From Rhodobacter huangdaonensis (lineage in GTDB: Bacteria > Pseudomonadota > Alphaproteobacteria > Rhodobacterales > Rhodobacteraceae), in NCBI RefSeq assembly GCF_004022465.1, contig NZ_SAVA01000002.1, forward strand, positions 248,001-312,000: a stretch of DNA of 64,000 nt, written 5' to 3'. Below the pieces are notes generated by a model. That model was given only the letters and a program-made list of their open reading frames with translations, was not told where the DNA came from and did no database searches. This document shows positions 32,769 to 41,224 of this stretch, in pieces. A program made the translations under genes and the position numbers. Within the stretch, counting starts at the first letter, position 1; every line of letters starts with the position of its first letter.

Positions 32769-33965
32769 GTGCTGCAACCCTATGCCTGCCATCCCGAGGC
32801 CAGCCGCGGGCGGCTGTTTCCGGAGAGCATCTCGACCTTTCGCTCGCCGTTTCAGCGCGATCGTGACCGGATCATCCATTCCTCGGCCTTCCGCCGGCTC
32901 AAGCACAAGACCCAGGTCTTCGTCGAGCATGAGGGCGATTATTACCGCACCCGGATGACCCACACGATCGAGGTGGCGCAGGTGGCGCGCACGATCGCCG
33001 GCGCGCTTGGCCTGAACACCGATCTCGCCGAGGCGGTGGCCCTTGCCCATGACCTCGGCCATCCGCCGTTCGGCCACACCGGCGAGGATGCGCTGGCGGT
33101 GCTGATGAAGGATTACGGCGGCTTCGACCACAACGCGCAGGCGCTGCGGATCGTGACCAAGCTCGAGCGGCACTATGCCACCTTCGACGGGCTCAACCTG
33201 ACCTGGGAGACGCTCGAGGGCATCGCCAAGCACAACGGGCCGGTGATCTCGGACAAGGGCGGCGCGCACCAGGTGCCCGACCGCGCGAGCCTGCCCTATG
33301 CGCTGGCCGAGATCGACGCGCAATGGGATCTCGAGCTCGAGACCAATGCCTCGGCCGAGGCGCAGGTGGCGGCGGTGGCCGACGATTGTGCCTATAACCA
33401 CCACGACCTGCACGACGGGCTGCGCGCCGGGCTGTTCACCGAGGACGACCTGTGCGAGCTGCCGATGGTGGGCGAGTGCTTTGCCGAGGTCGACCGGCTC
33501 TATCCCGGGCTCGAGGCGACGCGGCGCCGGCACGAGGCGCTGCGGCGGGTCTTCGGGGTGATGGTCGAGGACGTGATCGCGGTGGCGCAGAACCGGCTCG
33601 CCAGCCTGCAGCCGCGCAGCGTCGACGACATCCGCGCCATGGACGGGCCGATCATCCGCTTCTCGAAGCCGCTTTACCAGAACCTGAAGGTGGTGAAGAT
33701 GTTCCTGTTTCAGCGCATGTATCGCGCGCCGCGCGTGGTGGCGGAGCGGCAGCGCGTGACGGCGATGGTGAACGGGCTGTTCCCGCTCTTCCTCGAGCGG
33801 CCCGAGCTTCTGCCCGAGGACTGGCAGGGCGACGTGGCGGCGGCGCAGGCGAAAGGGAACGACGGGCGCACCGAGCTTGCGCGCGTCGTTCTCGATTACG
33901 TCGCGGGCATGACCGACCGTTTCGCGATCCAGGAATATCACCGGCTGATCGACCCCGACCTCTGA
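32769..33965 (+). CDS. dgt: Deoxyguanosinetriphosphate triphosphohydrolase-like protein
   Basis: 398 residues of the HD superfamily. The first His is in RMTHTIEVAQVARTI; the HD pair is in ALAHDLGHPPFGHTGED; and a later DDCAYNHHDLHDGL segment supplies the last ligand. The N-terminus FRSPFQRDRDRIIHSSAFRRL is the dGTPase/type 2 signature. These enzymes cleave dNTPs to deoxynucleoside and triphosphate and can affect nucleotide pools or phage growth. The start is GTG at 32769; the 12-codon extension to 32733 lacks family-like sequence. Confidence 0.9.
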   Translation: MLQPYACHPEASRGRLFPESISTFRSPFQRDRDRIIHSSAFRRLKHKTQVFVEHEGDYYRTRMTHTIEVAQVARTIAGALGLNTDLAEAVALAHDLGHPPFGHTGEDALAVLMKDYGGFDHNAQALRIVTKLERHYATFDGLNLTWETLEGIAKHNGPVISDKGGAHQVPDRASLPYALAEIDAQWDLELETNASAEAQVAAVADDCAYNHHDLHDGLRAGLFTEDDLCELPMVGECFAEVDRLYPGLEATRRRHEALRRVFGVMVEDVIAVAQNRLASLQPRSVDDIRAMDGPIIRFSKPLYQNLKVVKMFLFQRMYRAPRVVAERQRVTAMVNGLFPLFLERPELLPEDWQGDVAAAQAKGNDGRTELARVVLDYVAGMTDRFAIQEYHRLIDPDL

Positions 33966-33988
33966 GCGGGGATCTGGCGGGCGGGCAG

Positions 33989-34058
33989 GGAAGGGGGCGC
34001 TGCCCCCTCTTCGGCAGCGCCGAATTCACCCCCGAGGTATTTCGGGCAAGGAGAAAGC
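33989..34058 (-). repeat. Dispersed two-hairpin intergenic repeat, copy D
   Basis: Read on the minus strand: TTTCTCCTTGCCCGAAATA, CCTCGGGGGTGAA, hairpin 1 TTCGGC-GCT-GCCGAA (34010-34024), hairpin 2 GGGGGC-AGC-GCCCCC (33993-34007). Located between dgt and osmC, 23 bases after the dgt stop. Confidence 0.75.
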
Positions 34059-34176
34059 CCGAAGGGGGCTGCAATCACGGGGCGTTGCGGCGTGAAGAAA
34101 GCCGGCGCGGAACTTTGCGGCGCGGCGTATGTTGATCTTCTGTGGCGCCGCTTCGGCGCATCATGGGAGAGGACAG

Positions 34177-34602
34177 ATGATCCTGAAGACGGGTTCCGCA
34201 CATTGGGAAGGTTCGATCCGCGAAGGCAGCGGCAGCATCTCGACGCAGTCGGGGGCGCTGGCGGCGCAGCCTTATGGCTTTGCCGCCCGGTTCGAGGGGC
34301 GGCCGGGCACCAACCCCGAGGAGCTGATCGCCGCGGCCCATGCCGCCTGTTTCTCGATGGCGCTTTCGGGCGGGCTTGCCGCCGCCGGGGTGGGCGATGT
34401 GGTGATCGACACCGTCGCCACGGTGAAGATGGAAAAGCAGGAGGCTGGATTTGCGATCACCGCCTCGATGCTGAAGGTGCGGGTGTCGGGCGAGGGGGCG
34501 CCCGAGGTGATCCGCGCGGCGGCCGAGGCCGCGAAGGCGGGCTGCCCGGTCTCGAAGGTGCTTGCCTGCGAGGTGGGCATGGAGCTTGAGATCGTCGAAT
34601 GA
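34177..34602 (+). CDS. osmC: OsmC-type peroxiredoxin
   Basis: 141 residues. The two active cysteines of the OsmC/Ohr family are Cys58 (HAACFSMALSG) and Cys123 (KAGCPVSKVLA); the NPEELIAAAHAACF helix and GFAITA strand are typical. Cys131 is extra. It reduces organic hydroperoxides using lipoyl or small thiols. GGGAGAGGA lies before the ATG at 34177. Its stop is two bases from the stop of the convergent DUF6869-like gene. Confidence 0.9.
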   Translation: MILKTGSAHWEGSIREGSGSISTQSGALAAQPYGFAARFEGRPGTNPEELIAAAHAACFSMALSGGLAAAGVGDVVIDTVATVKMEKQEAGFAITASMLKVRVSGEGAPEVIRAAAEAAKAGCPVSKVLACEVGMELEIVE

Positions 34603-34604
34603 GC

Positions 34605-35069
34605 TCAGGCGGGCGGCAGCGGGCCGCCCGCGTCGAAGCCCGTCTCCATCGCGCCGATGCGGGCCGCCTCGATCCGCGCCCAGACCTCGGGCGCAGTCTC
34701 GCCCTGCCAGATCCCGGTCAGCGCGAAGCGGATCCGGGCCGAGCGGCGGGCGGCCTCCTCGAGCCGGTCGATGATCGCGGCGCCGTGGGTGGCGATCAGC
34801 TCCTCGAGCGGGCCGGCGGCGATCAGCCCGACCTGCCAGGGGTTTTCGGCCTTGCGGATCGCCCGCAGGCAGAAGGCGAAAAGCTCCTCGGGATGGGCGT
34901 CGAGCTCGAACACGCACAGATCCGACCAGGCCATCTCGTCCGGGTCGCCGCGGTCCTCGCGGTGATCGGCGAGCCACAGATCGGCCAGCGCCTCGACGCT
35001 GTGCAGCCCCTCGGGGGCGTTTGCGGCCTCGGCGAGGCGGGTGGTCAGCTCGGGCGGCAGGGGCGTCAC
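34605..35069 (-). CDS. DUF6869-like protein, translationally coupled to prfC
   Basis: 154 residues, soluble, helical and acidic. Segments such as LADLWLADHREDRG, PWQVGLIAAGPLEELIATHGAAIIDRLEEAARR and FALTGIWQGETAPEVWARIE resemble small DUF6869 proteins of unknown function (given in parts). The start is GTG at 35069, and it overlaps the prfC stop as GTGA; no other start is close to a ribosome site. So it should be made with RF3, but a functional link is only inferred. Confidence 0.65.
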   Translation of the reverse strand: MTPLPPELTTRLAEAANAPEGLHSVEALADLWLADHREDRGDPDEMAWSDLCVFELDAHPEELFAFCLRAIRKAENPWQVGLIAAGPLEELIATHGAAIIDRLEEAARRSARIRFALTGIWQGETAPEVWARIEAARIGAMETGFDAGGPLPPA

Positions 35070-36661
35070 GCCATCATCTCCTTCGTCGCCGAGAGCTTCA
35101 CCTCGGGGTAATCGCGCAGCACCCGGTCGATGTCCCATTGCAGCCGGGTGAGGAACACCACGTCGCCGTCATGGTCGATCGAGATGTGCTGCTTGTTGGC
35201 GTTGACGAGCTTCTCGACCGCGTCCTTCGGCCCCTGCACCCAGCGGGCGGAGGTGAATTGCGAGGGCTCGAAGCGCACCGGGATACCGTATTCGATCTCG
35301 ATCCGGCTGGCCAGCACGTCGAATTGCAGCGCGCCGACGACGCCGACGATGAAGCCCGAGCCGATCGAGGGCTTGAACACCTTCGCAGCCCCTTCCTCGG
35401 CGAATTGCATCAGCGCCTTTTCGAGGTGCTTGGCCTTCATCGGGTCGGTCGAGCGCACCGATTGCAGCAGTTCCGGCGCGAAGGAGGGGATGCCGGTGAA
35501 ATGCAGCACCTCGCCCTCGGTCAGCGCATCGCCGATGCGCAGCTGGCCGTGGTTCGGGATGCCGATGATGTCGCCCGCCCAGGCCTCTTCGGCAAGCTCG
35601 CGGTCGGCGGCCAGGAACAGCACCGGGTTTGACACCGCCATCGGTTTCTTCGTGCGCACGTGCAGCAGCTTCATGCCGCGCTCGAAATGGCCCGAGGCGA
35701 GGCGGACGAAGGCGACGCGGTCGCGGTGCTTCGGGTCCATGTTCGCCTGCACCTTGAAGACGAAGCCGGTGACCGGCTTTTCATCGGGCAGCACCATCCG
35801 CTCGGCCGCCTTCTGCGGCTGCGGTTCGGGGCCGTATTCGCCGATGCCGTCCATCAGCTCCTTCACCCCGAAGGAGTTGATCGCCGAGCCGAACCAGATC
35901 GGCGTCATCGAGCCCTCGAGGAAGCGGGCGCGGTCGAAGGCGGGCAGCAGCTCGCGCGCCATCTCGATCTCTTCGCGCAGTTTCCCGAGCAGGTCGGCGG
36001 GCAGGTGCTCGGCGAGCTTCGGATCGCCGAGCCCCTCGATCTTCAGGCTTTCGGCGACACGGTTGCGGTCGGCGCGGTCCATCAGCTCGAGCCGGTCGTG
36101 CAGCAGGTCATAGCAGCCGAGGAAATCGCGGCCCTGACCGATCGGCCAGGACGCCGGCGCCACGTCGATCGCCAGATTCTCCTGGATCTCGTCGATGATC
36201 TCGAAGGTGTCGCGCGCCTCGCGGTCCATCTTGTTGCAGAAGGTGACGATCGGCAGGTCGCGCAGCCGGCACACCTCGAAGAGCTTGCGGGTCTGGCTTT
36301 CGACGCCCTTCGCGCCGTCGATCACCATCACCGCGGTGTCGACCGCGGTGAGCGTGCGATAGGTGTCCTCGGAGAAGTCCGAGTGGCCGGGGGTGTCGAC
36401 GAGGTTGAAGCGATAGTGCCGGAAATCGAAGCTCATCGCCGAGGCCGAGACCGAGATGCCGCGGTCCTGTTCGAGCTTCATGAAGTCCGAGCGCGTGCGC
36501 CGCGCCTCGCCCTTCGCACGCACCTGGCCGGCCATCTGGATGGCGCCCCCGAACAGCAGGAACTTTTCGGTCAGCGTGGTCTTGCCGGCGTCGGGGTGCG
36601 CGATGATCGCGAAGGTCCGGCGGCGGGCGATTTCGGCGGGGAGAGGGGCGCGGTTTGTCAT
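35066..36661 (-). CDS. prfC: Peptide chain release factor 3
   Basis: 531 residues, full length. G-domain motifs: AHPDAGKTTL (G1), the DRGIS switch (G2), VDTPGHSDF (G3), CNKMDRE (G4) and a GSAINSFG segment (G5). RF3 is the GTPase that recycles RF1/RF2 from the ribosome after peptide release. The C-terminus (DGDVVFLTRLQWDIDRVLRD) is as in E. coli. Its stop overlaps the following gene by four bases. It is divergent from the PBP1A gene. Confidence 0.95.
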   Translation of the reverse strand: MTNRAPLPAEIARRRTFAIIAHPDAGKTTLTEKFLLFGGAIQMAGQVRAKGEARRTRSDFMKLEQDRGISVSASAMSFDFRHYRFNLVDTPGHSDFSEDTYRTLTAVDTAVMVIDGAKGVESQTRKLFEVCRLRDLPIVTFCNKMDREARDTFEIIDEIQENLAIDVAPASWPIGQGRDFLGCYDLLHDRLELMDRADRNRVAESLKIEGLGDPKLAEHLPADLLGKLREEIEMARELLPAFDRARFLEGSMTPIWFGSAINSFGVKELMDGIGEYGPEPQPQKAAERMVLPDEKPVTGFVFKVQANMDPKHRDRVAFVRLASGHFERGMKLLHVRTKKPMAVSNPVLFLAADRELAEEAWAGDIIGIPNHGQLRIGDALTEGEVLHFTGIPSFAPELLQSVRSTDPMKAKHLEKALMQFAEEGAAKVFKPSIGSGFIVGVVGALQFDVLASRIEIEYGIPVRFEPSQFTSARWVQGPKDAVEKLVNANKQHISIDHDGDVVFLTRLQWDIDRVLRDYPEVKLSATKEMMA

Positions 36662-36806
36662 GGCGCGCTCATAGCGCGCGCGCGGGCACGGGGCAAGCGG
36701 CGCAAGCGTGCGAGGGGCGCATGCCGGCCGGGCGAAGGGGGGGCGCCGGCCTGCCCCGGGGTGGCGGAGCGGCGCCGCATTCCCGATTGCGTGACATCAA
36801 GTTGTT

Positions 36807-36835
36807 TTGACCCTCGTGCGCCCCCACGCTATAGG
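36807..36835 (+). promoter_or_regulatory. Sigma-70-like promoter for the PBP1A gene
   Basis: The -35 box TTGACC (36807-36812) and -10 box TATAGG (36830-36835) are separated by exactly 17 bases. The -10 lies 40 bases before the TTG start. Confidence 0.7.
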
Positions 36836-36875
36836 GGCAACCAATCGGGGGCGGGCTGCCCCATGGGGGTGACCG

Positions 36876-39431
36876 TTGATCCGTTTTATTCTGTCCTTCT
36901 TCGGGGGGATCTTCTCGTGGATCGTCACCGCGCTCGTCTTCGCGGCGCTGACGATCGGGGCGATCTTCTGGATGTATTCGCGCAATCTGCCGAGCTACGA
37001 GCAGCTGGCGCAATACACGCCGAAGACGATCTCGCGGATCTATTCGGGCGAGGGGCAGCTGATCGACGAATTCGCCGAGGAACGGCGCATCTTCGTGCCG
37101 ATCAACGACATGCCGGCGATCGTGAAGGATGCCTTCATCTCGGCCGAGGACAAGAACTTCTACACCCACAAGGGCTATGACACCCGCGGCATGCTGGCGG
37201 CGATGGTGACCGCGGTGCGCTCGGGCGGCAAGGACGTGCGCGGCGCCTCGACGATCACCCAGCAGGTGATGAAGAACTTCCTGCTCGACGGCTCGCGCTC
37301 GATCGAGCGCAAGATCAAGGAGCTGATTCTCGCCTCGCGTGTCGAACAGGCGCTGTCGAAGGACCGCATCCTCGAGCTCTATCTGAACGAGATCTATCTC
37401 GGGCAGAACTCCTATGGCGTCGCGGCTGCGGCGCAGACCTATTTCAACAAGCCGCTGAGCGCGCTGACGGTGGGCGAGGCGGCCTATCTCGCCGCGCTGC
37501 CGAAGAAGCCGGCCGAGCTGCACCCGGTGCGCAACTACGAAGACGCGCGGATGCGGCGCAACTATGTGCTGCGCCGGCTTTTCGAGGACGGCCACATTGA
37601 TCAGGCGACGATGGACGCCGAGCAGGCGAAGCCGCTGAAGACGGTGCAGAACGGCGATTACCCGCCGTTCCGCGATGCGCTGCCGCCGCGCGACTACTTC
37701 ACCGACGAGATCCGCCGGCAGCTGTCGAAGACCTTCGGACAGGAGGAATTCTTCGGCGGTGGCCTGACGATCCGCGCCACCATCGACCCCGATATGCAGC
37801 GGCAGGCGGCGAAGGCGCTGCAACATGCGCTGGAGAAATACGACCGCAGCCTCGGCATCTGGCGCGGCACCGGCGCGACGATCGCGGCCGACCAGCTCGG
37901 CGACGAGCGTAGCTGGCGCGCGGCACTTGCCGCGGTGCCGACCGACAAGGCGCCGCGCGACATCGAGGGCTGGCATGCCGCGGTGGTGCTTGAGACCACC
38001 GACAAGGGCGCGCGGGTCGGCATCGAGGGGATCGAGGAAGACGGCGACGGCCACTGGATCCCGAACGAGGATGCGACCTGGGCGCGCAAGCTGAAGCGCG
38101 ACGGCAAGCTCACCGCCCGGGCGAAACGCGCCGCCGATCTGGTCGAGACCGGCGATGTGGTGCTGGTGCGCGCGCTCGACGACGACGCCGGCAGCTTCAA
38201 GCGCTGGTCGCTGCGCCAGGTGCCGCGGGTCGAGGGCTCGTTCATGGCGATGGACGTGAACACCGGCCGCGTCATCGCGATGCAGGGCGGTTTCTCCTAC
38301 CAGTCCTCGGTGTTCAACCGCGCGACCCAGGCACAGCGCCAGCCCGGCTCGAACTTCAAGCCCTTCGTCTATGCCGCCGCCCTTGACTGGGGCTTCTCGC
38401 CCGAGACCATCGTTGTCGACGCGCCGATCGAGGTGAACACGCCGCAGGGGCTGTGGCGGCCGAAGAACGCCTCGAACAAGTATTACGGCCCGACGCCGAT
38501 GCGCACCGGGCTCGAGCAGTCGCGCAACCTGATGACGGTCCGCATCGCGCAGACGATCGGCATGGACACGGTGGCGCAATATGCCGAGAAGTTCGGCGTC
38601 TACAATCCGATGAGCCATTTCCTTGCGAACGCCCTCGGCGCGCAGGAAACGACGATGTATCAGCTGATCTCGGCCTATGCGATGTTTGCCAACGGCGGCG
38701 AGCGGGTCGAGCCGACGCTCGTCGACCGGGTGCAGGACCGCTGGGGGCGGACGATCTACCGCCACGACCAGCGCAGCTGCGAGGATTGCAAGACGCGCAA
38801 CATCGCGATGGGTCTTGGCCCGCGGATCGTGTCGAGCCGCGAGCGGGTGATCGACCCGGTCACCGCCTATCAGATGATCTCGATGATGCAGGGCGTGGTG
38901 AGCCGCGGCTCGGGGCACGGGGTGAACCTGCCGGTGCCGGTGGCGGGCAAGACCGGCACCACGAACGACGCCAAGGACGTGTGGTTCACCGGCTTCACCT
39001 CGAACATCGTGGCGTCGTGCTACATGGGCTATGACCAGCCGCGCACGCTCGGCCCCGGCGCCTATGGCGGCACGCTCTGCGTGCCGGTGTTCAACGAGTT
39101 CATGCAGGCGGCGGTCAAGGTCTATGGCGGCAGCGCCTTCAAGGTGCCGCCGGGCGGCTACTGGGCGAAGTTCAACCGCTTCACCGGCGAGCGGCTGGCC
39201 GACGACGCGACGGGCGATTTCGTGCAGGCCGAATACCTGCGCGAGGGCCAGGGCATGAGCGGCATCGGCGCGATCGTCGACGGCGGCTTTGCCATGGGGC
39301 AGAACCTGCCGCTCTTCGCCCAGGGCGAGACCGACGAGGGCGACCGCTCGGTCACCACCTCGACCGGCCAGACCAGGGTGATCCCGAAGAAGGCCGATTT
39401 CGGCACCGTGAGCTCGGGCGGGCTCTACTGA
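36876..39431 (+). CDS. mrcA: Penicillin-binding protein 1A (class A; glycosyltransferase/transpeptidase)
   Basis: 851 residues. One N-terminal helix (about 4-33) is followed by the GT51 domain (AFISAEDKNFYTHKGYD with catalytic Glu; ASTITQQVMKNFLL) and a transpeptidase with PGSNFKPF (SxxK Ser), a KTGTTN motif and an OB-like insert between the domains. It polymerises glycan strands and cross-links peptides of peptidoglycan in the periplasm. The start must be TTG (36876), since an in-frame TGA lies six bases upstream and the next ATG would cut the membrane helix. GGGGGTGA precedes it. A strong hairpin follows. Confidence 0.93.
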   Translation: MIRFILSFFGGIFSWIVTALVFAALTIGAIFWMYSRNLPSYEQLAQYTPKTISRIYSGEGQLIDEFAEERRIFVPINDMPAIVKDAFISAEDKNFYTHKGYDTRGMLAAMVTAVRSGGKDVRGASTITQQVMKNFLLDGSRSIERKIKELILASRVEQALSKDRILELYLNEIYLGQNSYGVAAAAQTYFNKPLSALTVGEAAYLAALPKKPAELHPVRNYEDARMRRNYVLRRLFEDGHIDQATMDAEQAKPLKTVQNGDYPPFRDALPPRDYFTDEIRRQLSKTFGQEEFFGGGLTIRATIDPDMQRQAAKALQHALEKYDRSLGIWRGTGATIAADQLGDERSWRAALAAVPTDKAPRDIEGWHAAVVLETTDKGARVGIEGIEEDGDGHWIPNEDATWARKLKRDGKLTARAKRAADLVETGDVVLVRALDDDAGSFKRWSLRQVPRVEGSFMAMDVNTGRVIAMQGGFSYQSSVFNRATQAQRQPGSNFKPFVYAAALDWGFSPETIVVDAPIEVNTPQGLWRPKNASNKYYGPTPMRTGLEQSRNLMTVRIAQTIGMDTVAQYAEKFGVYNPMSHFLANALGAQETTMYQLISAYAMFANGGERVEPTLVDRVQDRWGRTIYRHDQRSCEDCKTRNIAMGLGPRIVSSRERVIDPVTAYQMISMMQGVVSRGSGHGVNLPVPVAGKTGTTNDAKDVWFTGFTSNIVASCYMGYDQPRTLGPGAYGGTLCVPVFNEFMQAAVKVYGGSAFKVPPGGYWAKFNRFTGERLADDATGDFVQAEYLREGQGMSGIGAIVDGGFAMGQNLPLFAQGETDEGDRSVTTSTGQTRVIPKKADFGTVSSGGLY

Positions 39432-39455
39432 GACACCTGCGCAAGCAGGCAATAT

Positions 39456-39483
39456 CGGCGCCCGGGTGCTTGCCCGGGCGCCG
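39456..39483 (+). terminator. Terminator-like hairpin between PBP1A and prfB
   Basis: CGGCGCCCGGG, loop TGCTTG, CCCGGGCGCCG: an 11-base perfect stem followed by CCTTGCC. The T-run is weak. Confidence 0.65.
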
Positions 39484-39528
39484 CCTTGCCTGTATCACCG
39501 CGACGACAAGACAGGAAGGACAGGACCG

Positions 39529-40653
39529 ATGCGCGCCGAGACGCAGAACATCGTGGACGCGATCCGCAAATCGCTGAAACTTCTGGGCCAGCGGATGGAC
39601 CTCGAGACCGCGCCGCACCGGCTCGAGGAATTCAACGCGATGATCGAGGATGGCGACCTGTGGTCGGACCCGGCGCGGGCGCAGAAGCTGATGCGCGAGC
39701 GTCAGGTGCTGATGGACCAGACCGAGACCTACAAGCGCATCGAACGCGAGCTGACCGACAACGTCGAGCTGATCGAGCTGGGCGAGATGGAGGATGACGC
39801 CGACATCATCACCGAGGCCGAGACGTCGCTGCGCGAGCTGAAGGCCTTTGCCGATGCCAAGGAGCTCGAGGCGCTGCTCGACGGCGAGGCGGACGGCAAC
39901 GACACCTTTTTGGAAATCAACGCCGGTGCGGGCGGCACCGAAAGCTGTGACTGGGCCTCGATGCTTGCGCGGATGTACACCCGCTGGGCCGAGAAGAAGG
40001 GCTATACCGTCGAGCTGATCTCGGAAACCGCGGGCGACGAGGCGGGGATCCGCTCGGTCGCCTACAAGATCTCGGGCAAGAACGCCTATGGCTGGCTGAA
40101 GTCGGAATCGGGTGTGCACCGTCTGGTGCGGATCTCGCCCTATGACTCGGCGGCGCGCCGGCACACCTCGTTCAGCTCGGTCTGGGTCTATCCGGTGGTC
40201 GACGACAACATCGACATCGTGGTGAACCCGAACGACATCCGCATCGACACCTATCGCTCGACCGGCGCCGGCGGGCAGCACGTGAACACCACCGACTCGG
40301 CGGTGCGCATCACCCACCTGCCGACCGGCATCGTCACCACCTCGTCGATGAAGTCGCAGCACCAGAACCGCGAGGCGGCGATGAACGCGCTGAAGGCGCG
40401 GCTCTATCAGATGGAGCTCGACAAGCGCAACGCCGCGATCAACGCCCAGCACGAGGCGAAGGGCGAGGCCGGCTGGGGCAACCAGATCCGTTCCTATGTG
40501 CTGCAGCCCTACCAGATGGTGAAGGACCTGCGCACCGGCTACGAGACCTCGGACACGCAGGGCGTGCTCGATGGCGATCTTGACGGCTTCATGGCCGCGA
40601 CACTGGCGCTTGGCGTCGAGGGCAAGTCCCGCGCCGACGCACAGGCGGACTGA
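39529..40653 (+). CDS. prfB: Peptide chain release factor 2
   Basis: 374 residues. The catalytic GGQ is in STGAGGQHVNTTDSAVRI. The stop-codon recognition region reads VRISPYDSAARRHTS, SPY where E. coli has SPF, so UGA/UAA specificity is still expected. The gene is one continuous frame with no internal UGA, so it lacks the programmed +1 frameshift of E. coli prfB. AGGAAGGACAGG precedes the ATG at 39529. The next gene starts four bases after its stop. Confidence 0.95.
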   Translation: MRAETQNIVDAIRKSLKLLGQRMDLETAPHRLEEFNAMIEDGDLWSDPARAQKLMRERQVLMDQTETYKRIERELTDNVELIELGEMEDDADIITEAETSLRELKAFADAKELEALLDGEADGNDTFLEINAGAGGTESCDWASMLARMYTRWAEKKGYTVELISETAGDEAGIRSVAYKISGKNAYGWLKSESGVHRLVRISPYDSAARRHTSFSSVWVYPVVDDNIDIVVNPNDIRIDTYRSTGAGGQHVNTTDSAVRITHLPTGIVTTSSMKSQHQNREAAMNALKARLYQMELDKRNAAINAQHEAKGEAGWGNQIRSYVLQPYQMVKDLRTGYETSDTQGVLDGDLDGFMAATLALGVEGKSRADAQAD

Positions 40654-40657
40654 GGCG

Positions 40658-41221
40658 ATGGCGGCGCGGGTCTATATCACCGGCGCCGCAGGGTCTGGGA
40701 CCTCGTCCCTCGGGCGGGCCCTGGCCGAACGCCTCGGCGTGCCGCATCTCGACACCGACGCCTTCTTCTGGGCGCCGACCGATCCCCCCTATACCGTCCG
40801 GCGCCCGGTCGAGGAGCGTGTCGCGCTGATCGCCGCGGCGCAGCTGGGCGAGGGGGCGGACGGCGGCTGGGTGCTGTCGGGCGCGGCGGACGGCTGGGGC
40901 GAGCTGGTGATCGACGGCGCCGACCTGATCATCTTCCTCGTCACGCCGACGCCGCTGCGCCTTGCCCGCATCCGCCGGCGCGAGACGGAGAAATTCGGCG
41001 CGCGGGTGAAGCCCGGCGGCGACATGCACCACAACCACGCCGAATTCCTGAAATGGGCCGCCTCCTATGACGAGCCCTATTTCTCCGGCCGCTCGCTGAC
41101 CCGGCACCGCGACTGGCTGGCGGGCCGGGCCGAGCCGGCGCTCGAGCTTTCGGGGGCGCTGCCGGTGCCAGAGCTTGTGGCGGCATGCTGGCAGCGCCTG
41201 CGGGCGCTGAACCTCGTCTGA
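40658..41221 (+). CDS. P-loop kinase-like protein (adenylate-kinase/topology-modulation-like)
   Basis: 187 residues. A Walker A-type loop is at the N-terminus (YITGAAGSGTSSLGRALAERL), followed by LDTDAFFW, the nucleotide-kinase style Asp segment, and IIFLVTPTPLRLARIRRRE, a lid-like basic region. The P-loop has Thr-Ser-Ser where Lys-Ser/Thr is standard (GSGTSS rather than GSGKST), so the phosphate-binding Lys is missing and catalysis is uncertain. It follows prfB after four bases and is probably co-transcribed. Confidence 0.75.
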   Translation: MAARVYITGAAGSGTSSLGRALAERLGVPHLDTDAFFWAPTDPPYTVRRPVEERVALIAAAQLGEGADGGWVLSGAADGWGELVIDGADLIIFLVTPTPLRLARIRRRETEKFGARVKPGGDMHHNHAEFLKWAASYDEPYFSGRSLTRHRDWLAGRAEPALELSGALPVPELVAACWQRLRALNLV

Positions 41222-41224
41222 GGC

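Noticed and set aside
39466..39528. Longer RF2 N-terminus
   Set aside because: The extension runs through the hairpin after PBP1A; AGGAAGG supports 39529.
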